This document shows positions 1 to 8,161 of a stretch of 64,000 bases of DNA, piece after piece. The stretch spans positions 124,001 to 188,000 of the forward strand of contig DATNQM010000034.1 of NCBI GenBank assembly GCA_036704045.1, in the 5' to 3' direction. Below the pieces are notes generated by a model that saw only the letters and a program-made list of their open reading frames with translations, was not told the origin of the DNA and searched no databases. The position numbers and the translations under genes were made by a program. The first letter of the stretch is position 1; every line of letters starts with the position of its first letter. The DNA is from Ancylothrix sp036704045 (lineage in GTDB: Bacteria > Cyanobacteriota > Cyanobacteriia > Cyanobacteriales > Oscillatoriaceae).

Positions 1-964
1 AAAGAGTTTCACCGGCCCCCTCACTGACTCTTTGAAAGGCTGCCATTAATTCGGCAACTTCTGCTTCTCTTCCGTAGAGTTTTTGAGGAATTAAAAGCTG
101 TCCAGAAGCATCTTCTTTTCCTAGGGAAAAGCTTTCAATTTTTTGTTTTGATTGCAGTTGGGCACGACATTTTTCTAAGTCTACTTTTATCCCCAATGCC
201 GTTTGATATCGGTCTTCAGGATTTTTTTCTAACAATTTGGTTATAATTTGAGAAACGACTTCGGGAATTTCTGGATCTAAATGATGGGGAGGTTTAGGAG
301 TTATAGCAATGTGACAATGTATTAATTCCAGAGGGTCGTTAACTTGAAATGGAAGTTTGCCGGTAAGCATTTCATAAAACGTCACGCCAAGGGAATAAAT
401 ATCTGTTCGATAATCTATTGGTCGGTTCATTCGGCCTGTTTGTTCAGGCGAAATATAACTAATTGTTCCTTCTAAAAAATTGGTATTTCTTAAAATAGGA
501 TGTTCTTTAGAAAGCCGAGAAGCAATACCAAAATCGGTAAGCTTTAATAAAAAATTTTCAGGATTGAAAATAATATTTTTTGGAGATATATCTTTATGAA
601 TAATTTGGTTTAAGTGTAGTTCAGAAAGGGCTTGACTGATTTTTATAGCAATTTCAAGAAATACTTCTAAAGTAATTTTATGAGAATTTAAATAAGTATT
701 AAGAGAAATTCCGCCAATATCTTCTAAAACCAAAGCTAATCGATTTTCTAACGTTTCTAAAGCATAGGCTTTGATAACTCCTTGAATATTAAGTTGGGTG
801 AGTATTTGATATTCTTGTTTAAGTCTGCTGGTTTCTTCAAGAGTCGGAAACTCGCTGTTAAGAACTTTGAAAATAACTGGTTGCTGTTCTGGTTGCTTGT
901 AACCTCGATAAACAAGAGTTTTTTCAGTTTCGTGGAGGAGTTCGCCAATGCTGTAGGTTGACAT
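1..964 (-). CDS. Ser/Thr protein kinase, N-terminal part (probable giant kinase-ATPase-sensor protein), runs off left edge
   Basis: Reading leftward from the ATG at 962-964 gives 321 uninterrupted codons to the window edge. The first ~270 residues are a eukaryotic-type protein kinase domain: ATP-binding Lys33 in an IFKVL context, catalytic loop IIHKDISPKN (Asp125; HKD rather than the usual HRD), DFG at 144-146, and SPEQ in place of APE. After ~residue 290 the sequence LYGREAEVAELMAAFQR looks like the start of an AAA-type ATPase (AAA_16). Kinase followed by this ATPase is the hallmark of very large cyanobacterial proteins that end in GAF and histidine-kinase modules; that downstream architecture is inferred because it lies outside the window. 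Kinase assignment is secure, full architecture is not. Confidence 0.9.
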   Translation of the reverse strand, partial: MSTYSIGELLHETEKTLVYRGYKQPEQQPVIFKVLNSEFPTLEETSRLKQEYQILTQLNIQGVIKAYALETLENRLALVLEDIGGISLNTYLNSHKITLEVFLEIAIKISQALSELHLNQIIHKDISPKNIIFNPENFLLKLTDFGIASRLSKEHPILRNTNFLEGTISYISPEQTGRMNRPIDYRTDIYSLGVTFYEMLTGKLPFQVNDPLELIHCHIAITPKPPHHLDPEIPEVVSQIITKLLEKNPEDRYQTALGIKVDLEKCRAQLQSKQKIESFSLGKEDASGQLLIPQKLYGREAEVAELMAAFQRVSEGAGETL

Positions 965-1358
965 AGTATGAATTATTTAGGAGGATTTTATAAAGAATTT
1001 TATACAAAATATTTTATATTGTTTATAACCTTAATCTAGCAAAGGAATTGTAAAGATTCCAGAAAGTTTTATAAAATTTTCTTGAAAAAGGATATTGTCT
1101 GGTTGTTTGCTGGATAGTTGCTTAGAGAAAAAGGCAGAATTTGAGGGGACAATAAAATTCAAAACCTTGGCATTTGCTGTAGAAACTAGAGATAATTAAT
1201 AAAAAACAAATCACATAAAACTTCTCCTTCTATCCGAAAGAAAAATAATTATTCTCTATCCTTTTAAGAAAAGTCTAGGGAGAGGTTTTTCTAATTTCCC
1301 TAGCAAGGGTGGAAGAAAGAGTTTTTGAAATGTTAAATTATTACAAGAGGTTTAAAAA
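965..1358. other. intergenic region between divergent genes
   Basis: AT-rich spacer of 394 bases between the left-edge kinase (leftward) and the DUF1400-type hydrolase (rightward). It must hold promoters for both. The only clear signal is the ribosome binding site AAGAGG at 1345-1350, eight bases before the hydrolase ATG. No RNA gene or strong hairpin seen. Confidence 0.5.
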
Positions 1359-3101
1359 ATGAACCGCCCTAAAATAGTTTTATCAACAATGCAAAAAAAA
1401 CGCCTTATCATGACTAACAAGCAAAACATAATGTGCATTATTCTCTTCGCATCTCATCTGTTAATGCCCTATAAAGCCTTTGCAGCCGAACGAATTTTTG
1501 CTAATTATGCTATTGTTGAACGTTCTATTTCAGTCGCTTCTTTAGAAGCCTATGCTAAAGAAGGAGTTCTTGATGAAGACTTAGCTGTTTATGCTCAATA
1601 TGCCACCCCAGAACAGCTTGAACAATTGCGAAAAATTTTGCTTCTTAAAGCAGATATTAGCCCTGTTATTATATCTCAGTTTCTTTATACTCCTCAAGGA
1701 GAAGTGGCCTTGCAAAGATTGGGTCAAGTCGTCAAAACAGGGGCGAGACAACCGGGTTTATTTGCAATTCGTGCAGCTTTAATTTTAGCAGCTTCTGACC
1801 CGGAAGGTTTAACTCTTTTAAATGTACTAAAAAAGTTTCCTACCGAGGGTATTCGTATTGACTTAAGTCGGGCTTCTCAAATTGCTGGAGAACTACAACG
1901 AATTGTCAATCAAACTAATCAAGCAACTGCTTTAATTAACCGTCTTTCCGCAGCCGAAGCAATGAATAATCCCCTGTCATCTTTAATATCTACAGCATCG
2001 ACAGATATAGAAAATACAAAAGCTTTGCCCATTGACTTATCAAAACCAGGATTGATAAATTGGACAACTCAATCTATTACTATTAACGTCCAAAATCGTA
2101 CCACACCAACATCCTTGGGAAACCGAAGTTTTCCTGTTGATCTTTATATCCCTCAAGACTTAAATAAACCGGCCCCTATAATTGTTATTTCGCATGGTTT
2201 AGGTTCCGCAAGAACGACTTTTCAATACCTAGCAGAACATCTCGCATCCTATGGTTTTTTTGTCGCTGTTCCCCAACATCCAGGTAGTGATGCCAATCAA
2301 TTACAAGCCTTAGTTAATGGTACTGCTTCCGAAGTTGCCGAACCCACAGAATTTTTAGACCGGCCCCTTGATATTAAATACTTACTCGACACTCTTACCA
2401 ACCTAGAAAAAACTGATTCAACCTTAAATGGCAAATTAAATTTACAGGAAGTAGGTGTTATCGGACAATCTTTTGGAGGTTATACTGCCCTAGCCCTAGC
2501 AGGGGCACCTATAGATTTTCAAGAACTAGAAAAAGACTGTGAAATTTCTAACGATAGCTGGAATATTTCTTTACTGTTGCAATGTCGTGCCCAAATACTT
2601 CCAAACACTGCCTATTCGCTGAGTGATCCTCGTATTAAAGCCATTATTGCTATTAACCCCATTAATAGTAGTGTGTTAGGACAAAAAAGCCTAGAACAAA
2701 TAAAACTGCCGGTGATGTTAATTGCCGGCAATGCAGATACCGCAGCCCCCGCTTTACCAGAACAAATTGAACCCTTTACCTGGTTAAAAACCCTTAATAA
2801 ATATCTGGTTTTAATTAACAACAGTACCCACTTTTCTACCCTCGCCGAAGCAGACTTACCAGGGGGGGGAAGTATTGTACCTATTCCTTCAGAAGTTATT
2901 GGCCCTTCTCCATTTTTAGCGCGTCGTTATGTGATGGTTTTGAGTTTAGCTTTCTTCCAAACATATTTAGCTAATCGTAATGAATATAATCGATATTTAC
3001 AAGCATCTTATGCTAAATCAATCAGTCGAGAACCACTACCTTTAAGCCTTATTAAATCTCTTACGGCAGAACAATTAAAACAAGCTTTTGAAGGAAGATA
3101 A
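1359..3101 (+). CDS. secreted alpha/beta hydrolase with N-terminal DUF1400 domain
   Basis: 580 residues. A hydrophobic segment at about 24-42 ending in AFA-AE is a signal peptide with a long basic n-region, so the protein should be exported. Residues ~43-180 resemble the cyanobacterial DUF1400 domain (ISVASLEAYAKEGVL followed by an EQLEQLRKIL helix). Residues ~255-580 are an alpha/beta hydrolase related to PAF-acetylhydrolase/dienelactone hydrolase types. Visible catalytic triad: nucleophile Ser371 in GQSFGG, Asp460 in AGNADT, His491 in NSTHFS; the HGLG oxyanion strand is at ~279-282. The ATG at 1359 is preferred over an in-frame ATG at 1410 because only it has a good ribosome site. Substrate unknown; probably an esterase or lipase. 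Confidence 0.85.
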   Translation: MNRPKIVLSTMQKKRLIMTNKQNIMCIILFASHLLMPYKAFAAERIFANYAIVERSISVASLEAYAKEGVLDEDLAVYAQYATPEQLEQLRKILLLKADISPVIISQFLYTPQGEVALQRLGQVVKTGARQPGLFAIRAALILAASDPEGLTLLNVLKKFPTEGIRIDLSRASQIAGELQRIVNQTNQATALINRLSAAEAMNNPLSSLISTASTDIENTKALPIDLSKPGLINWTTQSITINVQNRTTPTSLGNRSFPVDLYIPQDLNKPAPIIVISHGLGSARTTFQYLAEHLASYGFFVAVPQHPGSDANQLQALVNGTASEVAEPTEFLDRPLDIKYLLDTLTNLEKTDSTLNGKLNLQEVGVIGQSFGGYTALALAGAPIDFQELEKDCEISNDSWNISLLLQCRAQILPNTAYSLSDPRIKAIIAINPINSSVLGQKSLEQIKLPVMLIAGNADTAAPALPEQIEPFTWLKTLNKYLVLINNSTHFSTLAEADLPGGGSIVPIPSEVIGPSPFLARRYVMVLSLAFFQTYLANRNEYNRYLQASYAKSISREPLPLSLIKSLTAEQLKQAFEGR

Positions 3102-3226
3102 AAATCTATGTTAACTCTTAAAAAATACTTAAAAACTTACTTTTTTTCAGAAACTACCTTTCTGTCAATGCCAAGGTAAGCGTATTGCGATAACATAGGA
3201 AAGTTGTTACTTAAAAAAATTGTGCT

Positions 3227-4129
3227 GTGCAAGGATTTTTGAACTTAAACAAACCCCTGCAAATGACTTCTCACGACTGCGTTGCCAAACTACGCCGGCT
3301 TTTACGCCTCAAAAAAATTGGCCATGCCGGCACCTTAGATCCCGCTGCCGTTGGCGTCTTGCCAGTTGCTATTGGTAAAGCAACCAGACTGCTACAATTT
3401 TTGCGCGATGATAAAGCCTACCACGCTACAATTCGTCTGGGAGTGCAAACAACAACAGATGACCTAGAAGGAGAAATTATTTCTCAAATAGCAGCAAATA
3501 ATTTAAATTTAGAAACCATTAAAGACATCTTAAATCAGTCTTTTGTTGGAAAAATTCAGCAAATACCACCTAACTATAGCGCTATCCAAGTTGCAGGCAA
3601 ACGCCTTTATGACTTAGCCCGAAGAGGTGAAGAAATAAACGTTGCTGCCCGCGAAGTCCAAATCTATAAAATTGAAGTATTAGCATGGAGACCGGCAGAA
3701 TATCCAGAAATTGATCTTAACATTTCTTGTGGGCCCGGCACCTACATTAGATCCATTGCCCGCGACTTAGGAAAAACCCTCAATATTGGCGGAACTCTTG
3801 CCCATTTAACCCGGACAGAAAGCAGTGGATTTAGTTTAGCAGATAGCATGACTTTTGATGCCATTGAAGACTCCCTTAATCAAGGCACATTCCAACTTGT
3901 TAATCCCCAAAAAGCCTTATCTCATTTAACGTCTATAACCCTTACCGAAACAACAGCAAAGCGTTGGTGTCAAGGTCAAAAAATTGCTTATTTTGAAGCA
4001 GAAACAAACTATATAAATAACTTTGTACAGGTTTACAATGAAAGCAAAATTTTGTTAGGAATAGGAAAAATTGAAATCCGAGAAGATAGACCCGTTTTAA
4101 TTCCTGAAGTTGTACTTGAGGCAATTTAA
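3227..4129 (+). CDS. truB: tRNA pseudouridine(55) synthase TruB
   Basis: 300 residues starting with GTG. It isomerises U55 in the T-loop of tRNAs in the cytoplasm. The N-terminal GFLNLNKPLQMTSHD segment and the motif GHAGTLDP with catalytic Asp38 are diagnostic, followed by the GxLPVAIGKATRL and YIRSIARDLG motifs of the TruB family. Length is normal for bacterial TruB including its C-terminal PUA-like extension. It lies 125 bases after the hydrolase and 109 bases before the S9 peptidase on the same strand; no strong promoter or terminator decides whether they are co-transcribed. In many bacteria truB sits near rbfA or infB, but not here. Confidence 0.96.
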   Translation: MQGFLNLNKPLQMTSHDCVAKLRRLLRLKKIGHAGTLDPAAVGVLPVAIGKATRLLQFLRDDKAYHATIRLGVQTTTDDLEGEIISQIAANNLNLETIKDILNQSFVGKIQQIPPNYSAIQVAGKRLYDLARRGEEINVAAREVQIYKIEVLAWRPAEYPEIDLNISCGPGTYIRSIARDLGKTLNIGGTLAHLTRTESSGFSLADSMTFDAIEDSLNQGTFQLVNPQKALSHLTSITLTETTAKRWCQGQKIAYFEAETNYINNFVQVYNESKILLGIGKIEIREDRPVLIPEVVLEAI

Positions 4130-4238
4130 AATCAAATTTATTTACAAGTAAAAAAACAAAACGAACCTTTATATAGAGTATCCTTCTTACCTCAAACTAT
4201 TCTACAATAATAGAAAATAAATACCAAAAAGCACAAAA

Positions 4239-6173
4239 ATGACTCACACAACAATTGCCCCCTACGGTTCATGGAAATCTCCCATCAGTAGCGAATTAAT
4301 TGTCGGGGAAACAATCGGTCTAACATCAATTGCTGCACAAGGACAAAATATTTATTGGATAGAAAACAGACCCAAAGAAGCCGGAAGAAATGTACTAATT
4401 CAACGCACACCCGACGGCAAAACAACAAACCTCACCCCCCCAGAATTTAACATCCGTACTCGTGTTCATGAATATGGTGGAGGGGCTTGTTTAGTAACAG
4501 AAAACAACATATTTTTTTCTAACTTTAGTGATGGCAGACTTTATCAACAAACCAGCGATACTCCACCGCAAGCCCTCACCCCAGAAGCAATAAAAATGCG
4601 TTATGCAGACGCAATTTTTGACAAACAACACAACCGTTTAATTTGCGTCCGTGAAGACCACACCGGCACCACTCAAGAACCCATTAACACCCTTGTTAGC
4701 ATTAAATTAGACCAAAAAAATAGCGGCGAAATATTAGTTTCCGGCGATGATTTTTATGCCTCAGCCCGCTTAAGCCCCGATGGAAAAAAACTAACTTGGA
4801 TAAGTTGGAATCACCCTAACTTACCTTGGGATAGTACCCAATTATGGGTCGCAGAAATTCTCCCCGATGGCAGTTTGGCAGAAAAACAATTAATTGCCGG
4901 TGGCCCAGAAGAGTCCATATTTCAGCCAGAATGGTCGCCCGATGGAGTTTTATACTTCGTGAGTGACCGTACCGGCTGGTGGAATTTATACCGCCACAGC
5001 GGCGAAAAAATAGAACCTCTCTGCGAAATGGAAGCAGAGTTTGGTCGGCCGCAGTGGGTTTTTGGAATGCAGACCTATACATTTATCTCTGCTCAAAAAA
5101 TTCTTTGTACCTATACACAAAACGGCCTTTGGCATCTAGCAATTTTAGATACCCACACCAAAACCCTACAGCCCATTGAAACACCCTATACCGACATCAC
5201 CGAGTTAGTAGTGGTCGGAAACTCTGCCCTTTTGCTAGCCGGATCAGCATTAGAACCCACAGCAATAGTGCAGCTAGATTTCACATCAAATTCCACCCAA
5301 GTGTTGCGGCGTTCCAGTGAAATAAATCTTGATGCAGGATACTTATCCAAACCCCAATCCATAGAATTTCCCACCGAAAACGGCCTTACTGCTCACGCCT
5401 TCTTATATATGCCCCAAAACCGTGACTATAAAGCCCCTGATGGGGAAAAACCTCCTTTAATAGTCAAAAGTCACGGCGGGCCCACCTCAGCAGCATCTAG
5501 CAGATTCAGTTTAAGCATTCAATATTGGACAAGTCGTGGTTTTGCATTTTTAGATGTCAATTATGGAGGCAGCACCGGCTACGGGCGCAACTACCGCCGC
5601 CGCTTAGATAACGCCTGGGGAATCGTTGATGTCGATGATTGCATCAATGCCGCCCGCTATGTATCCTCACAAAACATAGTAGACAGCAACCGACTTGCCA
5701 TTACCGGCGGCAGTGCAGGAGGATATACCACACTTTGTGCGCTCACTTTTAAAGATGTCTTTAAGGCCGGTGCCAGTTATTATGGCATTGGCGACTTAGA
5801 AGCCCTTGCCCGCGACACCCATAAATTTGAAGCCCGTTACCTCGACCGGCTCATTGGCCCCTATCCCGACCGCCAAGATTTATACCAACAACGCTCACCC
5901 ATCCATTATACAGACCGGCTCTCCTGCCCAGTCATTTTCTTTCAAGGACTCGAAGATAAAGTCGTCACCCCCAACCAAGCCGAAAGCATGGTAGAAGCCT
6001 TAAAAGCCAAAAAACTACCCGTCGCATATATACCTTTTGAAGGAGAACAACACGGGTTTCGTCGTGCAGAAAACATAAAACGTGCCCTAGATGGAGAATT
6101 TTATTTCTATTCACAGGTTTTTGGTTTTTTACCCGCAGATAATATTCAGCCCGTAGAAATATTTAACTTGTAG
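4239..6173 (+). CDS. S9 family (prolyl-oligopeptidase type) peptidase
   Basis: 644 residues without a signal peptide, so cytoplasmic. Residues ~20-360 form a beta-propeller-like region with repeated ARLSPDGK, EWSPDG and WWNLYR type blades that gate substrate entry. The C-terminal alpha/beta hydrolase domain carries nucleophile Ser492 in GGSAGG, Asp573 in LEDKV and His605 in GEQHGF, the standard triad of dipeptidyl aminopeptidase/acylaminoacyl peptidases. The SHGGPTSAA oxyanion segment and NYGGSTGYG motif are also typical. It probably trims short peptides during protein turnover. The family is clear; which S9 subfamily and substrate is not. Coding strand is markedly C-rich. Confidence 0.93.
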   Translation: MTHTTIAPYGSWKSPISSELIVGETIGLTSIAAQGQNIYWIENRPKEAGRNVLIQRTPDGKTTNLTPPEFNIRTRVHEYGGGACLVTENNIFFSNFSDGRLYQQTSDTPPQALTPEAIKMRYADAIFDKQHNRLICVREDHTGTTQEPINTLVSIKLDQKNSGEILVSGDDFYASARLSPDGKKLTWISWNHPNLPWDSTQLWVAEILPDGSLAEKQLIAGGPEESIFQPEWSPDGVLYFVSDRTGWWNLYRHSGEKIEPLCEMEAEFGRPQWVFGMQTYTFISAQKILCTYTQNGLWHLAILDTHTKTLQPIETPYTDITELVVVGNSALLLAGSALEPTAIVQLDFTSNSTQVLRRSSEINLDAGYLSKPQSIEFPTENGLTAHAFLYMPQNRDYKAPDGEKPPLIVKSHGGPTSAASSRFSLSIQYWTSRGFAFLDVNYGGSTGYGRNYRRRLDNAWGIVDVDDCINAARYVSSQNIVDSNRLAITGGSAGGYTTLCALTFKDVFKAGASYYGIGDLEALARDTHKFEARYLDRLIGPYPDRQDLYQQRSPIHYTDRLSCPVIFFQGLEDKVVTPNQAESMVEALKAKKLPVAYIPFEGEQHGFRRAENIKRALDGEFYFYSQVFGFLPADNIQPVEIFNL

Positions 6174-6208
6174 AATTCGCTTGCTATCACCGTTTCCACT
6201 ATCAAAAA

Positions 6209-6230
6209 TTCCCCCTCTGAAGAGGGGGAA
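6209..6230 (+). terminator. perfect 10-bp hairpin after the S9 peptidase
   Basis: TTCCCCCTCT at 6209-6218 pairs completely with AGAGGGGGAA at 6221-6230 across a 2-base centre. It starts 36 bases after the peptidase stop. There is no following T-tract (CACTTAAC follows), so it may be a 3'-end stabilising structure or a remnant of C-rich repeat DNA rather than a classical intrinsic terminator. Confidence 0.55.
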
Positions 6231-6437
6231 CACTTAACTATTCAACATGAAAATTTTTAATCTACCTCTTTGCATTTACCAATCCACAAGCTATGTTGGA
6301 ACTATAGCCTACCCAAGGATTAGCCAAAGCAATAAAAAATTTTCTTTAGCTACATTCCGGGCAATTTTTTCACTTCCGTAAGCAAAGATTTTCTGCTCAC
6401 AACCCAGAAAATTTTAATTAAAAAGGAGATAATCATC

Positions 6438-6671
6438 ATGTCTGCACAAAGCGCCAATCAATTTTTATCAAAAGCTGTCCACGACCTAGAATTTCAACAT
6501 AAATTTGAGCAAGCAGCCAACCCCCAAGAATTCATAAAAATTGCCCAAGAATTAGGCTTTGACTTCACCCCCGACGAACTAAAAGCCGTTGTTCAACAAA
6601 ACAGCGAAGGCGTAAAAGTTAGAAGACAAACCGGCGTCTGGCGATGGCTGCGTAATGTAAACTGGATTTAG
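6438..6671 (+). CDS. Nif11-like family small protein
   Basis: 77 residues, preceded by a strong AAAAGGAG ribosome site. The N-terminal two thirds fit the Nif11-like leader domain common in cyanobacteria: ANQFLSKAVHDLEFQHKF, then a FIKIAQELGFDFTPDEL helix. The tail ends in TGVWRWLRNVNWI. Nif11 domains occur both in free-standing proteins of unknown role and as leaders of natural-product precursors. Here there is no double-glycine cleavage site, no Cys and no Ser/Thr-rich core, and no modification enzyme nearby, so a peptide natural-product role is not supported. It opens a run of four closely spaced plus-strand genes (Nif11, rhomboid, 52-residue protein, Trp-rich protein). Confidence 0.85.
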   Translation: MSAQSANQFLSKAVHDLEFQHKFEQAANPQEFIKIAQELGFDFTPDELKAVVQQNSEGVKVRRQTGVWRWLRNVNWI

Positions 6672-6777
6672 AAAATTCAAAAAAACTCTCTTTTTGAGAA
6701 TTTTTTATAGCCAGAAACTAAAAAATTATATTACTCTGGGAGTAGAACCTCCCCGAACTACCCCCAGAGGCATATAA

Positions 6778-7362
6778 ATGAGTAACGGTGAATTTAAAGC
6801 ACTGGTCGGTGAATTTAAAACCCAAGCCTTTATCTTAGGCGCATTAGTTGCCAGTTTTTGGCTTATAGAAATAATCGACGTATTTTTGTATAGAGGTAGT
6901 CTAAATAGTTACGGCATTATTCCACGCAGTCCAGTCGGTTTGCGTGGTATTTTCTTTGCACCTTTTCTACACGGAAATTTTTTACACTTAGCCACCAACA
7001 CCGGCCCATTTTTAATTCTCGGTTGGCTAGTCATGGTGCAAAAAACCAGCCATTTTTTTCTCGTTTCTGCCATAACCATGCTCGTTAGCGGTTTAGGCGT
7101 CTGGTTATTTGGCGCACCTTATAGCGTTCATATAGGCGCCAGTGGAGTCATTTTTGGCTATCTCGGTTTTTTATTATTTCGTGGCTATTTTCAACGCAAT
7201 TTTTCCTCAATTTTGCTATCATTATTAGTAGCATTTTTCTGGGGAAGCTTAATTTGGGGAGTCTTACCTTCCATGCCTAGAATTTCTTGGGAAGGACATT
7301 TATTTGGTTTCATAGGCGGCATTTTAGCAGCCCGAATTTTGCCAAAAAACAAGCGAATTTAA
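6778..7362 (+). CDS. rhomboid family intramembrane serine protease
   Basis: 194 residues, about six transmembrane segments. Rhomboids cut substrate proteins within or near the membrane using a Ser-His dyad. Visible here are HGNFLHLATN (~65-74), the nucleophile Ser122 in GASG, and the catalytic His174 in WEGHLFGFIGG, all in the expected order. Length is typical of the minimal bacterial form. It lies 106 bases after the Nif11-like gene and 22 bases before a 52-residue gene, suggesting one transcript. Substrate not predictable from the sequence. Confidence 0.93.
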   Translation: MSNGEFKALVGEFKTQAFILGALVASFWLIEIIDVFLYRGSLNSYGIIPRSPVGLRGIFFAPFLHGNFLHLATNTGPFLILGWLVMVQKTSHFFLVSAITMLVSGLGVWLFGAPYSVHIGASGVIFGYLGFLLFRGYFQRNFSSILLSLLVAFFWGSLIWGVLPSMPRISWEGHLFGFIGGILAARILPKNKRI

Positions 7363-7384
7363 AAAATCTAAAAGGAAAAAACCC

Positions 7385-7543
7385 ATGACCGAACAACCAA
7401 TCTTTAACATTAATGAATCATTGTTTCAACAATTGGTAGAATGGCAAGCAGAAATGGAAGAAATTAATAGCCAAGAAACCGAAGAAACACCACAAACAAT
7501 TCCAACCGAACCCGAAACCAAAGACACCCCCATAGAAACATAA
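7385..7543 (+). CDS. small acidic protein, 52 residues, unknown function
   Basis: A short gene that standard length cut-offs would miss. The ATG at 7385 follows AAAAGGA by 7 bases; TAA at 7541. The first half (NINESLFQQLVEWQAEMEEI) is an amphipathic helix, the second half is Glu/Thr/Pro-rich and probably disordered. It lies 22 bases after the rhomboid gene and 14 bases before the Trp-rich protein gene, and the next ribosome site overlaps its stop codon, which argues for a translated operon member. I do not recognise the family. Confidence 0.65.
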   Translation: MTEQPIFNINESLFQQLVEWQAEMEEINSQETEETPQTIPTEPETKDTPIET

Positions 7544-7557
7544 AGGAGAAAGAAGCA

Positions 7558-7827
7558 ATGGCAAAAAAGCAAAAATTCCCCCATTTAGTCGGCTCAAAAT
7601 GGACAGCAAAACAAAAAACTTGGGGTTGGCGACATTTTCAAGTTGTCAACCGCAAAAACGAGGGAGAATGGGTATTTGCAGAAATGGTTGCTTCTTGTGA
7701 TGAAAATGTCCGCTTTTGGTTGAACGCAAAATCTTTAAAAGATAGGGCGCAATGGATGGCCGGTTGGCAAACATTACAAGAAATGAACGAAGTAGAAGAA
7801 GAGGACGTAGAATTATTGCAATGTTAG
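7558..7827 (+). CDS. Trp-rich protein of the TIGR02450 type
   Basis: 89 residues with a TAAAGGAG ribosome site just upstream. The pattern GSKWTA...WGWRHFQVV...WVFAEMVASCDE...FWLNAKSLKDRAQWMAGW is that of the TIGR02450 Trp-rich family; eight Trp residues are present. The family is small, cytoplasmic and of unknown function. An acidic EVEEEDVE tail follows. Last gene of the compact Nif11/rhomboid run. Confidence 0.8.
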   Translation: MAKKQKFPHLVGSKWTAKQKTWGWRHFQVVNRKNEGEWVFAEMVASCDENVRFWLNAKSLKDRAQWMAGWQTLQEMNEVEEEDVELLQC

Positions 7828-8161
7828 CAAAAGTAAAACTAGCCATTCTTTGAACCCAAAAGCGGAAATTTCATCAACAGCGAATAAATTAAAATAGCCG
7901 GTTCCAAAAAATCCTACACCGGCAGCATCTCTCAAAAACTAAATTTCCCATCTTTTTAACTAAAAACCAAAGAAACTTACCAATTAAAATTTAAAAAAAT
8001 CAAAATCTTATTATCTCCAACTCATTAACCTGTAGCACCGGCAGACCGCCACGAACAGACCAAACCTCAAACAGACACAACTTTAAAAAACTTCAAAATT
8101 TTTTGTCGCAAAAAGTGTCAAAAATAGTACAAAGAGAAACCGCAAACACAAAAAAACAAAA
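7828..8161. other. intergenic region upstream of acs
   Basis: 334 bases, very A- and C-rich on the plus strand. I see no coding potential, no strong hairpin and no recognisable RNA. It presumably contains the acs promoter; no ribosome site stands out before the acs ATG. Confidence 0.4.

Noticed and set aside
6438..6671. Nif11-like gene as a natural-product (RiPP) precursor
   Set aside because: No double-glycine site, no Cys/Ser/Thr-rich core and no maturation or export genes nearby.
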